From the NCBI RefSeq assembly GCF_030732865.1, contig NZ_JASHKB010000004.1, forward strand, positions 120,696-184,695: a stretch of DNA of 64,000 nucleotides, in the 5' to 3' direction. This document shows, piece after piece, positions 36,739-45,471 of this stretch. A program made the translations under genes and the position numbers. The DNA comes from Roseitalea sp. MMSF_3546. GTDB taxonomy: Bacteria; Pseudomonadota; Alphaproteobacteria; Rhizobiales; Rhizobiaceae. The first letter of the stretch is position 1; every line of letters starts with the position of its first letter. The notes beneath the pieces are model-generated. The model saw nothing but the letters and a program-made list of their open reading frames with translations. It was not told where the DNA came from and did not search any database.

Positions 36739-37494
36739 CTATGGCAACACCGCGCAAAAGCGCAGGCGCACATAATCCGCCGTCCAGTTGCCCTTGGCGT
36801 CGCGCAGGGCGTGCGCGAGCAGATCCTCGGTCCGGCTGAGCAGCTCGTCGCGTTGCGCGTCGGTGAGATCGGACAGGCACGGGCTCGCCAGGGTGCGCAG
36901 CCAGCCGGTCATGCCGGTGGGCAGCGGCGTCGGACGCGGGATCAGGTCGCAGGACCGCACGTCGAAACCGTGCCGTTCGAGCCGGTCCCGCCATTCCTGC
37001 GGCGTCGGAAAGCGCCAGGGCATGCGCGCGGTCCCGTCGATCCCCATGCGATCGAAGGCAGCGATCAGCGCCGTGACGATGGCCGCGACATTGCCATGGC
37101 CGCCGAACTCGCCGACGAACCGTCCGCCCGGCTTGAGCGCCCCGCGCACGCCGGCCAGAACGGCGTCGTGATCGGGCATCCAGTGCAGCGCCGCGTTGGT
37201 GAAGACCGCATCGAAGCGCGCGTCGTAGTCAAGGCGCTGTCCGTCGAGCCGGCGCGTCTGCAGCCCCTTGCTTTGGGCGGCGGCGAGCATGTCGGCGGAG
37301 GCATCGACGCCGATGACATCGGCGCCGGTCTCGGCGATGCACGCGGTCAGCGTGCCGTCGCCACAGCCAAGGTCGAGTATGGCTTCGCCCGGCCGGGCTC
37401 GGAGCATGTCGATCAGCGGCTCGCCGAGGGCCGGCACGAAATGGGCGTTGCGCGCATAGTCGTCGTGCGACCAGCGCTGCGTCGAACCGGTCAC
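36739..37494 (-). CDS. SAM-dependent methyltransferase, trans-aconitate methyltransferase-like
   Basis: A 251-residue class I methyltransferase. Motif I EAILDLGCGDGTLT (37-50), then DVIGVDASADMLAAAQSKG, then FDAVFTNAALHWMPDHDAVL follow the trans-aconitate 2-methyltransferase/methyltransferase-11 pattern. The C-terminus has a TGMTGWLRT segment as in that group. GTG at 37494 is the best start because GGAGG lies about 6 bp upstream and the N-terminus (MTGSTQRWSHDDYARNAHF) fits the family; the frame's ATG at 37605 has none. Substrate uncertain. Confidence 0.88.
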   Translation of the reverse strand: MTGSTQRWSHDDYARNAHFVPALGEPLIDMLRARPGEAILDLGCGDGTLTACIAETGADVIGVDASADMLAAAQSKGLQTRRLDGQRLDYDARFDAVFTNAALHWMPDHDAVLAGVRGALKPGGRFVGEFGGHGNVAAIVTALIAAFDRMGIDGTARMPWRFPTPQEWRDRLERHGFDVRSCDLIPRPTPLPTGMTGWLRTLASPCLSDLTDAQRDELLSRTEDLLAHALRDAKGNWTADYVRLRFCAVLP

Positions 37495-37570
37495 GGCATC
37501 CTCCGCGCGGACAAGCTCACCGTTGCATGGCAGCGCGGCTGCGGTGCCGGCAAGCGATGGCGCGGTGGGG

Positions 37571-37822
37571 TCAGGTGGCGCGCTTGACCAGCGCGATGAT
37601 CGCAAGAAGGATCACCGCGCCGATCGTCGCGCTGATGATCTGGCCGACGATGCCGCCCAGCGGCAGAAAGCCCGGAAACAGAAAGCCGGCGATCACCGCG
37701 CCGACAATGCCGACCGCGATGTTGCCGACAAGGCCGTAGCCGCCGCCCTTGATGATCATGCCGGCAAGCCAGCCGGCGATCGCGCCGATCGCCAGCATGA
37801 TGATGAGTCCGACGATATCCAT
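37571..37822 (-). CDS. GlsB/YeaQ/YmgE family stress-response membrane protein
   Basis: An 83-residue protein with three hydrophobic segments. It has the full family pattern: IIMLAIGAIAGWLAGMIIKG, VGNIAVGIVGAVIAGFLFP, then IISATIGAVILLAIIALVKR, with conserved Gly-Trp-Leu-Ala-Gly. This group (transglycosylase-associated protein family) is stress induced in many bacteria; mechanism unknown. The start ATG 37822 follows GGAGG. It lies between the methyltransferase and universal stress protein genes, all three on the minus strand. Confidence 0.95.
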   Translation of the reverse strand: MDIVGLIIMLAIGAIAGWLAGMIIKGGGYGLVGNIAVGIVGAVIAGFLFPGFLPLGGIVGQIISATIGAVILLAIIALVKRAT

Positions 37823-37891
37823 GATGTCCCTCCAAAATGGTAGCCGTCCACCCGACGTAGCGGGCTATCGTGACAGCATTGCGTCGCCGCC

Positions 37892-38710
37892 TCATACGGA
37901 TGCGGCGGCCGCGTAGCTCGGCGCGGGCAGGACGAGCACCGGACAGTCCGCCTGGGCCAGCACATGGTCGAAGGTCGAGCCGAAGACTCTGTCGGGCAGG
38001 CTGTCATGACCGGCGCTGGTCATGACGATCAGCCGCGCGTCGAAGCGGGCAGCGGCCTTGACGATCGCGTCGGGCGGCGGGCCGGAAACGGTCAGCATCC
38101 GGGTCGCCATGCCCTCGATGTCGGGCACCACCGGCTCGTGCCGCAGGGGGCGCGTGCCGGCGTGAAGCAGCGTCAGGTGCTCGGGCGCACGGTCAAGGTG
38201 CCGCAGCAGGCCGGCGAGCGTGTCGACACCGATCTGCGGGTCCGGCTCCTCGTCCATGGCAAGCAGCACGCTGTCGAGCGCCATCGAACCGTCGGCGAGG
38301 ACGAAACCGGCGGCGCCGTCGGGGATGATCAGGCTGGGGCGATGGGAGCCCTCGAACACCGCCTGGGCGATGGAGGGCTTGAGCCAGGCCGCAAGGCCGG
38401 TGCGCGGATGGCTTGCCATGACCACCAGATCGGCGGGGTGGCGCGCCAGATATTCGCCCACCACGCGCTGGACATTGCTGCCGACCGCTTCGACCTTGCG
38501 GATGTCGGGCAGATGGTCGGCCGCCTCGCCCCACTTGGACAGCGTGGCGCGCACGGCGGGAAACTCACCGAATGCGGCGGGCTTCCGGTGCGGACCATGG
38601 ACGTGGCAGATGGTCAGCCCGGCCTCCATCTCCAGGGCCAGGCGCAGGGCGTGGCGAAAGGCCGTGGTGCTGGCGGGCGAAAGGTCGGTGGGATGAAAGA
38701 CGGTGGTCAT
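37892..38710 (-). CDS. Universal stress protein
   Basis: A 272-residue UspA-family protein with a recognisable N-terminal domain (TTVFHPTDLSPASTTAFRHAL then ADLVVMASHPRTGLAAWLKPS) and a second half with the same fold (RLIVMTSAGHDSLPDRVFGS near the end). Two fused Usp domains explain the double length. The ATP-binding G-x2-G-x9-G(S/T) type motif is seen in the second domain region only in part. It is probably a stress-response protein of the cytoplasm. ATG 38710 removes a short unrelated leader. Confidence 0.9.
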   Translation of the reverse strand: MTTVFHPTDLSPASTTAFRHALRLALEMEAGLTICHVHGPHRKPAAFGEFPAVRATLSKWGEAADHLPDIRKVEAVGSNVQRVVGEYLARHPADLVVMASHPRTGLAAWLKPSIAQAVFEGSHRPSLIIPDGAAGFVLADGSMALDSVLLAMDEEPDPQIGVDTLAGLLRHLDRAPEHLTLLHAGTRPLRHEPVVPDIEGMATRMLTVSGPPPDAIVKAAARFDARLIVMTSAGHDSLPDRVFGSTFDHVLAQADCPVLVLPAPSYAAAASV

Positions 38711-38806
38711 CGGCGCCGGTCTTGATGTTGGCAGGGGGCCGATCATAGCGCGCTGGCGCGATCTTGTCTTGGTCTGCGTCAGATGATCCGCAAGGCGGCC
38801 ACGCGG

Positions 38807-40006
38807 CTAACGGCCGGCGGCGACCGGCGCAAGATCGCTGCCGCCGGCAAAGGCGCGGCGCCCGCCCAGCTCGGCGATCTCGCGTTCGAGCGCCTTGGGG
38901 TCGGCAGCCGCCCGGTCAGCGATGTCGCGCGCAATGGCGTCCGGAAACACATCCTCGACCCCTTCGTGCAGCGCTGCGAGCGTGCGTTCGGCAAGTTGCG
39001 CTGCGCCGATCTTCGGGCCGGGACGGTCGGCATTCGCCGCATGCGCGAGCGGGCCGGGATAGACCGCGACCACGCGGGCGCCGTGGACGGCCGCTTCGGC
39101 GCGCATCGACCGGACCACGGCGTTTGCGGCGGCCATGGACGCGCTATAGCCCGGCGCATCGGGGTCGGCGGCGATCGCCTCGATCGCCAGCAGGTCGACC
39201 CAGCTGCCTCCGCGCGCGCGCAATTGCGGGCCGAATGCCGCCCACAGCGCCATCAGATCGTGGCAGTTGGTCTTCATCTGGCTCCGCACCTGGTCGCGAT
39301 CGGCCTCGGCCGCGGCCCTGAACCGCCAGGTGTTGACGATGATGTCGGGCGCCGGGACGAGCGCCGCCGCTGCCGCGAGCCCGGCCGCATCGTCGACCGG
39401 CAGCGATAGCGGCGCCCCGCGATCGAGCGTCGGCGGCTCCTTTGCACCGGGGACACCGAGCCACAGATGCGCCGCACCGGCCGCCGCGCAGGCATGCGCA
39501 AATGCGCGGCCGATCTCGCCGGAGGCATCGGTGATCAGAACCGTCCTGTCGGCCGGCATGATGGCGAAGTGGGTCAAGGCGGGATCCTCGCTGAAATGGA
39601 TGCCGGGCGGCGTTGCGACCGGCACGGCGGCGCCCGACCGATCGAGCCGGAAAGACGCGGTGACCGCATCGCCGACCCGGCAATCCCGGTGGATGAAGGC
39701 AACGAGCGTGACGCCGCCGGTCAGCCTTACGAGGCCGGTGCGCAGGGGCGCGCGCTGCTGGAAGGCCGGTTCGATCGCATGATGCAGGTCGGCGCGGGCC
39801 AGCAGCACGCCGGCGGGCGGATGGGTGCGCCATGCCAGACGGTGCGACAGGCAATGGCCGCATGTCTCCTGGGGGGGATAATGCGCCTTGCCGCATTCAA
39901 GGCAATGCGGCAGTTCGAACAGGCCCCGGGCGGCGACGCGCGTCAGCCCGAGCGCGACGCGGCTGCGATGGCGCGGCGGCAGGGCAAGCGGCGCATGTTC
40001 GGTCAT
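38807..40006 (-). CDS. Fusion: DUF35 OB-fold/zinc-ribbon plus degenerate SDR-like domain
   Basis: A 399-residue protein. Residues about 30-140 are a DUF35 domain: a rubredoxin-like zinc ribbon C35-x2-C38 ... C49-x2-C52 (LPHCLECGK then CGHCLSH) followed by an OB-fold. Residues about 150-370 are SDR-like, but the catalytic features are lost: the cofactor motif reads TDASGEIG, NNAG is replaced by VNTWRF, and YxxxK is YSASM (Tyr287, Met291). The nearby Tyr remains, but without Lys it is probably not an oxidoreductase. DUF35 proteins normally work as partners of thiolase-fold enzymes, and the next gene upstream is one; they overlap or nearly overlap. The start could be ATG 40006 (with GGAG) or 40030 (ATGA overlap). 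Confidence 0.82.
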   Translation of the reverse strand: MTEHAPLALPPRHRSRVALGLTRVAARGLFELPHCLECGKAHYPPQETCGHCLSHRLAWRTHPPAGVLLARADLHHAIEPAFQQRAPLRTGLVRLTGGVTLVAFIHRDCRVGDAVTASFRLDRSGAAVPVATPPGIHFSEDPALTHFAIMPADRTVLITDASGEIGRAFAHACAAAGAAHLWLGVPGAKEPPTLDRGAPLSLPVDDAAGLAAAAALVPAPDIIVNTWRFRAAAEADRDQVRSQMKTNCHDLMALWAAFGPQLRARGGSWVDLLAIEAIAADPDAPGYSASMAAANAVVRSMRAEAAVHGARVVAVYPGPLAHAANADRPGPKIGAAQLAERTLAALHEGVEDVFPDAIARDIADRAAADPKALEREIAELGGRRAFAGGSDLAPVAAGR

Positions 40007-40026
40007 GGCGGTCTCCATCGGCGGCC

Positions 40027-41184
40027 TCATTGCCGGGCCAGAATGGCCGCGCCGGCGCTGAGCCCGCGATCATAGGCGATCATGCCGAAACCGCTGACCA
40101 GCGCCGTTCGGGCCCGGGGGACCTGCCGCCCCTCGGCGCGGCCGGTGAGCTGGCGCAGCGCTTCGGTGACACCGAGAAACCCGCCGCCCGCGCCCGCCTG
40201 GCCGGCGGAGAGCTGCCCGCCACCGGTGTTGACGGGAAAATCGCCACCGCTGCGCAGATCGTGATCGGCCACGAAACGCGCCGCCTCGCCCTTGTCGCAG
40301 AAGCCCAGGTCCTCGAGCTGGATGAAGCTCATGACCGGATAGTCGTCATAGGTCTGGACAAGGTCGATCTCCGGCGGCGTCACGCCGGCATCGCCATAGA
40401 GCGCGTCGCGGTCGAGCGCCCAGCCGCCGCGATATTGCACCTGGTCGTCGGCAAAGGCGTTGTGCCGCTCGCTCGACGACAAGAGCGCGCAGGCCGCAAC
40501 ACCCAGTTCGTCGGCTCTGTGGCGGCGCATGACGACGAACCCTTCCGCGCCGGCGCACGGCATCACGCAGTCGAGCTTGCGGATCGGCCCGGCAATGGGT
40601 CGCGAGGCCATGTAGTCGTCGAGCGTGATCGGGGCGCGCAGCATGGCCGCGGGATTTCCGGCCGCATTGGCGCGCTGGGCGACGCAGAGCCGGCCGAAAT
40701 CCTCCGCCCGGGCGCCGAAGCGGCGCATATAGGCATCGGTGAGATAGGCGAACGACTGGTTCGGCCCGCCGGCGCCGACCGGGTAGAGCGCATCCTCGGT
40801 GGCCGCGCTCAGACGCGCGGTGATCTGGCGGAAGCCGCCGGGCTGGTTGGTGTCGCCGCCGATGCAGGCGACGATCTCGGCATCGCCGGCCTCGACGGCG
40901 CGCGCGGCGCGGCGCAGGGCGGCAATGGCGGAAGCGCCGCCGAGCGGAATCGTGTCCAGCCAGCGCAGCGAAAGACCGAAGGTCCGCGCCAGCGCGACGC
41001 CGCTGTCGGGCGCCATGGTGAAGCTGGCGACGGCGAGCCCGTCAATGGCGGACTTTTCGATGCCTGCACCTTCGACCAGCGCGCGCATGGCGCGGCCGAG
41101 GAAATGGGTCGCACCGTGGCGGGACTGGCGTGCATAGGGCACCGAGACCGGCACGGCGACAACGATGTCCTTGTAGCCGCTCAT
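40027..41184 (-). CDS. Thiolase-fold protein, Ltp2/SCP-x-like, without classical catalytic residues
   Basis: A 385-residue thiolase-superfamily protein. The nucleophile position reads GGASAI (82-87) with no Cys, the GHP His position reads SAGQAGAG, and the C-terminal CxG position reads VSGFGM, so the three classical thiolase residues are missing. Known Ltp2-type aldolases also lack the Cys and act as complexes with a DUF35 protein, cleaving beta-hydroxyacyl-CoA. The downstream partner is a DUF35 fusion, so a similar two-component retro-aldolase is a reasonable inference. Start ATG 41184 overlaps the acyl-CoA ligase stop (ATGA). Confidence 0.85.
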   Translation of the reverse strand: MSGYKDIVVAVPVSVPYARQSRHGATHFLGRAMRALVEGAGIEKSAIDGLAVASFTMAPDSGVALARTFGLSLRWLDTIPLGGASAIAALRRAARAVEAGDAEIVACIGGDTNQPGGFRQITARLSAATEDALYPVGAGGPNQSFAYLTDAYMRRFGARAEDFGRLCVAQRANAAGNPAAMLRAPITLDDYMASRPIAGPIRKLDCVMPCAGAEGFVVMRRHRADELGVAACALLSSSERHNAFADDQVQYRGGWALDRDALYGDAGVTPPEIDLVQTYDDYPVMSFIQLEDLGFCDKGEAARFVADHDLRSGGDFPVNTGGGQLSAGQAGAGGGFLGVTEALRQLTGRAEGRQVPRARTALVSGFGMIAYDRGLSAGAAILARQ

Positions 41185-42842
41185 CGCCGGGCCTTCCGCA
41201 ATGCCTGCTTGCGCGCGCGCAGGTCGATGCATCCGGGCGCGGAAAGCGGGTCCTGCGCCCATTCGCGCAGCGCCGCCTTCTGGACCTTCTGGGTCGAGGT
41301 GGTCGGCAGCCGGTCGGTGAAAACGACAAAGCCCGGCGCCTTGTAATAGGCCAGATGGCCGGCGCAGGCATCGAAGACACGGTCGGCGAGTTCGGCCCGG
41401 TCCGCACCCTCCATCGCCACGATGACGGCCATGACCTCCTCTTCGCGCAGCGGATCGATGGCGGCCGTGACCGCCACCTGCGCGACGCCGTCGAGCGGCG
41501 CAATCACCGCCTCGACCTCGGCGGCGGCGATGTTCTCGCCCGACCGGCGGATGATGTTCTTCTTGCGGTCGACAAAGAACAGCGCCCCGTCCGGACCCTG
41601 GCGCATGATGTCGCCGGTGTGCAGCCAGCCGTCGCGCCAGGCGTCCTCGGTGGCCGCCGCATCCTTGAGATACCCCGAGAAGAACCCGAGCCGCGGATCG
41701 TCGCCCGGCGCTCGCAATTGCAGTTCGCCGGGCTCGCCCCGGGCAACCGGCCGTCCGTCGTCATCGACGAGCCGGCATTCGAGCGCCGGGCCGGGCCTGT
41801 CGGGCCGTCCGATGCAGCGCGCACCGATGTGACGGCCCTGCGCGCCTTCGCCCGTATCGCACATGCTCCCCGCGCCGCCGGTTTCGGTCATTGCCCAGCC
41901 CTCGAGCAAGGGCACGCCGAAACGCGCCTCGAAGCGGGCGTGATGATCGGGATGGACACCGCCGCCGAGCCCGAAGCGCATGCCATGACCCCTGTCGGCG
42001 ACGCTTTCTGGCAATTCGAGCAGGATCGCCGGCATGACGCCGAGATAGTGGAAACAGGTGGCGCCGGTTTCGATCGCGGTCTGCCACCACTGACGCGGAT
42101 GGAACCGGTCCATGATGATCTGCGCGCCGCCGCTGCCGAGCATGCCCATGAAGGAATGGCCCATGGCGTTGACATGAAAGGTCGGAAGCGGCGTCAGCAG
42201 CCGTTCGGCGCCCGGGCGCAAGGCGATCGGACCGCCCTGCGCGGCATACCACCACGACCAGTTGAGGAAATACCGGTTGGAGAGCATGCAGCCCTTGGGG
42301 CGCCCGGTGGTGCCGGAGGTGTAGACGAGCGCGCATTCGGTCTGCGGCCCCGGCGGGTCTTCGTTCGCGGGCGCGGCGATCTGCGGCGGCGCCTCGTCGG
42401 GCGCGATCACGGGCAGCGACCGCCGCGCGGCCACCGCATCGACCTGACCGGCGCGCTCGGCCAGGCGTACCAGCAGCACCGCCTCGCTGTGGCCCAACAG
42501 ATAGTCGAGTTCATCCTCCCGGTAGTCCGGATTGACCGGCACCACGCTCACGCCCAGCGCGTTCAGCGCCAGCCAGTGGATGAAGTGTTCGGGCCGGTTC
42601 TCCAAAAGAAGAGCCACGCGGTGCCCCGTGCCAAGGCCCGCAGCGGCATAGGCGGCCGACAGGGCACGGGACCGGGCCAGACCCTCGGCATAGCGCAACC
42701 GATCGCGGTCATGGCCCCAATGATCCTGCACCGCCCGCGGCAGGACCAGCAGATCGCGATCGCCATGGATCTGCGCCTGGCGCTCGAGAAGGCCGAAAAC
42801 CGTGCCGGCCTCGATCAGTTGACTTTGCGTGATCATTGGCAT
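41181..42842 (-). CDS. AMP-dependent acyl-CoA synthetase/ligase
   Basis: A 553-residue adenylate-forming enzyme that makes an acyl-CoA from an organic acid, ATP and CoA. The P-loop-like ALVYTSGTTGRPKGCMLS, the linker-side GWLHTGDIMR and DRKKNIIRRSGENIAAAEVE, and the C-terminal Lys near STQKVQK are present. It resembles crotonobetaine/carnitine-CoA ligase-type enzymes, but the acid is unknown. First gene of a three-gene operon with the thiolase-like and DUF35 genes. The start is uncertain: ATG 42842 has GGG 5 bp upstream, ATG 42836 is the alternative; starts further up run into the divergent regulator's leader. Confidence 0.92.
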   Translation of the reverse strand: MPMITQSQLIEAGTVFGLLERQAQIHGDRDLLVLPRAVQDHWGHDRDRLRYAEGLARSRALSAAYAAAGLGTGHRVALLLENRPEHFIHWLALNALGVSVVPVNPDYREDELDYLLGHSEAVLLVRLAERAGQVDAVAARRSLPVIAPDEAPPQIAAPANEDPPGPQTECALVYTSGTTGRPKGCMLSNRYFLNWSWWYAAQGGPIALRPGAERLLTPLPTFHVNAMGHSFMGMLGSGGAQIIMDRFHPRQWWQTAIETGATCFHYLGVMPAILLELPESVADRGHGMRFGLGGGVHPDHHARFEARFGVPLLEGWAMTETGGAGSMCDTGEGAQGRHIGARCIGRPDRPGPALECRLVDDDGRPVARGEPGELQLRAPGDDPRLGFFSGYLKDAAATEDAWRDGWLHTGDIMRQGPDGALFFVDRKKNIIRRSGENIAAAEVEAVIAPLDGVAQVAVTAAIDPLREEEVMAVIVAMEGADRAELADRVFDACAGHLAYYKAPGFVVFTDRLPTTSTQKVQKAALREWAQDPLSAPGCIDLRARKQALRKARR

Positions 42843-42900
42843 TTTTTCCCGCGCCATGTCATCTGCCGGCATAGGAACACACTCCGAGGACCCGATCCCG

Positions 42901-43437
42901 ATGAGCGACGAATCCCCGACGAACGCCCCCCCGGCACGTATGCCAGCCGCCGCGGACGCGCCGGTGGATCCGCGGCTGTGGTCGGAATTCGAGTATGCGC
43001 TGTGGCAATTGGGCAGCGCGTTCGCGCGCTGGCGCCGCGACTGCTTCGCCGCGGTCAGCGATGTCGGTCTGTCGGGCACGGAGGCCTCGATCCTTCACGT
43101 GGTGCACATCAACGGCACGCCCAAGGGACTGATGGAGATCAGCCGGCTGTTGCACCGGGACGACCTGCCCAATCTGCAATACGCCATCAAGAAGCTGATC
43201 AAGGTGGGACTGATCCGCAAGACCGGCACGTCGCGCAAGACGATGATGTACGAGGTTTCCCAGGAAGGCGCGCGCATTGTCGCCGCGTTTCAGCAGAAGC
43301 GGAGCGAGACGCTCATGAAGATGCTCGGCCATGTCTCCGGCCTGCCCGAGGACCTCGAGGAGATGATCACAAGGCTGCACCTTCTGACCGGCATCTACGA
43401 CCAGTCGAGCGATCTGGTGCGCAGCCATCAGCCCTGA
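42901..43437 (+). CDS. MarR-type winged-helix transcriptional regulator
   Basis: A 178-residue regulator. A flexible N-terminal stretch of ~35 residues is followed by a MarR-like core with the wing and recognition helix around EISRLLHRDDLPNLQYAIKKL IKVGLIRKTGTSRKTMMYEVS. It is divergent from the acyl-CoA ligase operon with a gap of about 60 bp, so it most likely controls that operon in answer to a small organic ligand or acyl-CoA. The start ATG 42901 was chosen because of length; an upstream ATG at 42856 is possible. Confidence 0.88.
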   Translation: MSDESPTNAPPARMPAAADAPVDPRLWSEFEYALWQLGSAFARWRRDCFAAVSDVGLSGTEASILHVVHINGTPKGLMEISRLLHRDDLPNLQYAIKKLIKVGLIRKTGTSRKTMMYEVSQEGARIVAAFQQKRSETLMKMLGHVSGLPEDLEEMITRLHLLTGIYDQSSDLVRSHQP

Positions 43438-43445
43438 CACGCAGT

Positions 43446-44156
43446 TCATTGCATCCGGTACCCCCCGTTGACGTCGAGCGTGGCGCCCGTCACCCAGTCC
43501 GCATCGGCCGAAACCAGATAGCTGACGGCGCCGGCGACATCGTCGGGCGCGCCGATGCGTCCAAGCGGTATGCGCGCGGCCAGGCCATCGACCGCGCCGG
43601 GGTCCATGGCCGCCTCGAACATGGGCGTTTCCACCGGGCCGGCGGCGACCGCATTGACGGTGACGCCAAGAGCGGCCGCCTCGCGCGCAGCAATCTTTGT
43701 CAGGCCCAAAAGCGCGGCCTTGGAGGCGACATAGGCGGCGCTGCCGCGATAGCCGCCGAGCTGGGCGGCGGCCGAGGACAGCAGGACCGCCCTTCCCCGT
43801 TCGACCCTGCGCGCCCGCCTGCGCGCCAGGAATTCGCGCAGACACAGGAAGGTGCCGGTGGTGTTGACGGCAAGCGAGGCGTTCCACTCCTCAAGCGGGG
43901 TCTCGGCAAGCGGCCTGGGCGCGCGGCCGCCGGGCATGATGCCGGCGCAGGCAACCAGCACGGAGACCAGCCCCTTGTCGGTTTCGACCGCATCGAAGCA
44001 TGAGCGCACGGCCGTTTCGTCGGTGACGTCGCAGACGCGAACGGCGTCATCGCCATCGCGGTCCAGGCCGACCACGACGAGCCCGTCGGCGACCAGCCTG
44101 TCGCAAACGGAGCGGCCGATGCCGCCTGCGGCCCCGGTGACCAGTGCAACCCGCAT
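43446..44156 (-). CDS. SDR family oxidoreductase
   Basis: A 236-residue NAD(P)-dependent short-chain dehydrogenase with all active features: TGAAGGIG cofactor motif at the N-terminus, CAGIMPGG for NNAG, catalytic Ser (LLSSAAAQL) and Tyr-x3-Lys in AAYVASKAAL, and a C-terminal VTGATLDVNGGY. It is therefore likely active, unlike the fused SDR-like domain in the neighbouring operon. It is convergent with the MarR gene (9 bp between stops) and divergent from the TRAP genes. A role in the same catabolic pathway is inference. GGGAGG supports ATG 44156. Confidence 0.93.
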   Translation of the reverse strand: MRVALVTGAAGGIGRSVCDRLVADGLVVVGLDRDGDDAVRVCDVTDETAVRSCFDAVETDKGLVSVLVACAGIMPGGRAPRPLAETPLEEWNASLAVNTTGTFLCLREFLARRRARRVERGRAVLLSSAAAQLGGYRGSAAYVASKAALLGLTKIAAREAAALGVTVNAVAAGPVETPMFEAAMDPGAVDGLAARIPLGRIGAPDDVAGAVSYLVSADADWVTGATLDVNGGYRMQ

Positions 44157-44346
44157 GATGCCTCCCAGATGCTCGGGACGGACAGAGCTATCACAAAAAT
44201 CGCTTTTTAAAAATGGTTTTTTGTAGCAAAAAAGATGTTTTAAACGTGAAGCATCTCGGCTATAGTGGCGCGGTTCGCACCAGACCCGCCCATCGGGAGC
44301 GAGGGCGGTCAAAGGTGGATGCGACCATGTCCAAGTGGAGGAACCC

Positions 44347-45393
44347 ATGACCGCCAAGTTCAAGACGCTGCGCAATCTGGCCCTTGCCGCGACCGCCGGC
44401 CTTGCCGTCACAGCCGCACCGGCCGCCGCCGAAGAGGTCAAGCTGACCGTGCAGAGCGCCTGGCCGCTGACATTGCCGGCGAGCGGACGCGACGCGCAGC
44501 ATTTCGCCGACACGATCAACGCCGCATCGGAGGGAACGGTCGAGATCGATCTGTTCGCGGCCGGCGCGCTGGTGCCGCCGCTGGAGATCTTCGATGCCGT
44601 CCAGCGTGGCACGCTCGATGCGGGCTACACATCGCCGCTCTACGTCGCCGGCAAGTTCCCCGCCGTTCAGCTGTTTGGCGGCGTGCCGTTCGGCCCCGAC
44701 GCCTTCGGCTATATCGGCTGGGTCTACAATGGCGGCGGCCTGGAGATCTGGCGCGAGATCTACGGCGCACAGGGCGTGGTTACGGTGCCGTGCGGGCTGA
44801 TGGATTCGGAGGCTGGCGGCTGGTATCGCGACCCGATCGAGAGCGTCGAGGACCTCAAGGGCCTGAAGCTGCGATTTGCAGGACTTGCCGGCGAGGTGAT
44901 GCGCAAGATGGGCGCTTCGGTCGTCCTGCTCGCCGGCGGCGACATCTTCCCCAATCTCGAACGCGGCGTGATCGACGGCACCGAGTTCTCCATGCCGGCA
45001 ATCGACAAGGCGGTCGGCTTCGACCAGATCGTCAAGAACTACTACCTGCCCGGATGGCACCAGCCGGCCGCGATCAACGAACTGATCATCAACAAGGCCA
45101 AGTGGGACTCGATGACCGATGCGCAGCGCAGCCTGATCGAGACCACCTGCCGCGAGACCATGCTGTGGGGCGTCACCTCGACCTACACCGAGAACGCTGC
45201 GGCCATCGACGCCTTCATCGACAATGGCGTGCAGATCCGCGAGTTTTCCGACGAACTGCTCGCGGCGTTCGAGACGGCCACGGCCGAGGTGATGGCCGAA
45301 CAGGCCGAACAGGACGCCGATTTCAAGCGGACCTGGGAGTCGCTGTCGGCCTATCGCGCCACCGCCGAAAACTGGGAAGCGGTCAAGAACTGA
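44347..45393 (+). CDS. dctP: TRAP transporter substrate-binding protein DctP
   Basis: A 348-residue periplasmic binding protein. Signal peptide MTAKFKTLRNLALAATAGLA, cleavage near APAAA-EE. Residues EVKLTVQSAWPLTLPASGRD and KLRFAGLAGEVMRKMGASVV are typical of the DctP fold, with the conserved Arg that binds the substrate carboxylate probably in that second block. It delivers an organic acid to the membrane subunits that follow. GGAGG lies 5 bp ahead of ATG 44347. A 78-bp gap separates it from dctQ. Confidence 0.93.
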   Translation: MTAKFKTLRNLALAATAGLAVTAAPAAAEEVKLTVQSAWPLTLPASGRDAQHFADTINAASEGTVEIDLFAAGALVPPLEIFDAVQRGTLDAGYTSPLYVAGKFPAVQLFGGVPFGPDAFGYIGWVYNGGGLEIWREIYGAQGVVTVPCGLMDSEAGGWYRDPIESVEDLKGLKLRFAGLAGEVMRKMGASVVLLAGGDIFPNLERGVIDGTEFSMPAIDKAVGFDQIVKNYYLPGWHQPAAINELIINKAKWDSMTDAQRSLIETTCRETMLWGVTSTYTENAAAIDAFIDNGVQIREFSDELLAAFETATAEVMAEQAEQDADFKRTWESLSAYRATAENWEAVKN

Positions 45394-45471
45394 CCAGGGC
45401 GCGTGTCGGCGGCCTACGCCCCCGGGGCGCGGGCGCCGGCATGAACCGTCGCACTTGCTGGGGTCCGGACG

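Noticed and set aside
39832..41346. 504-codon plus-strand frame over the thiolase-like gene
   Set aside because: Antisense shadow; the minus strand has an operon with overlapping start and stop codons.
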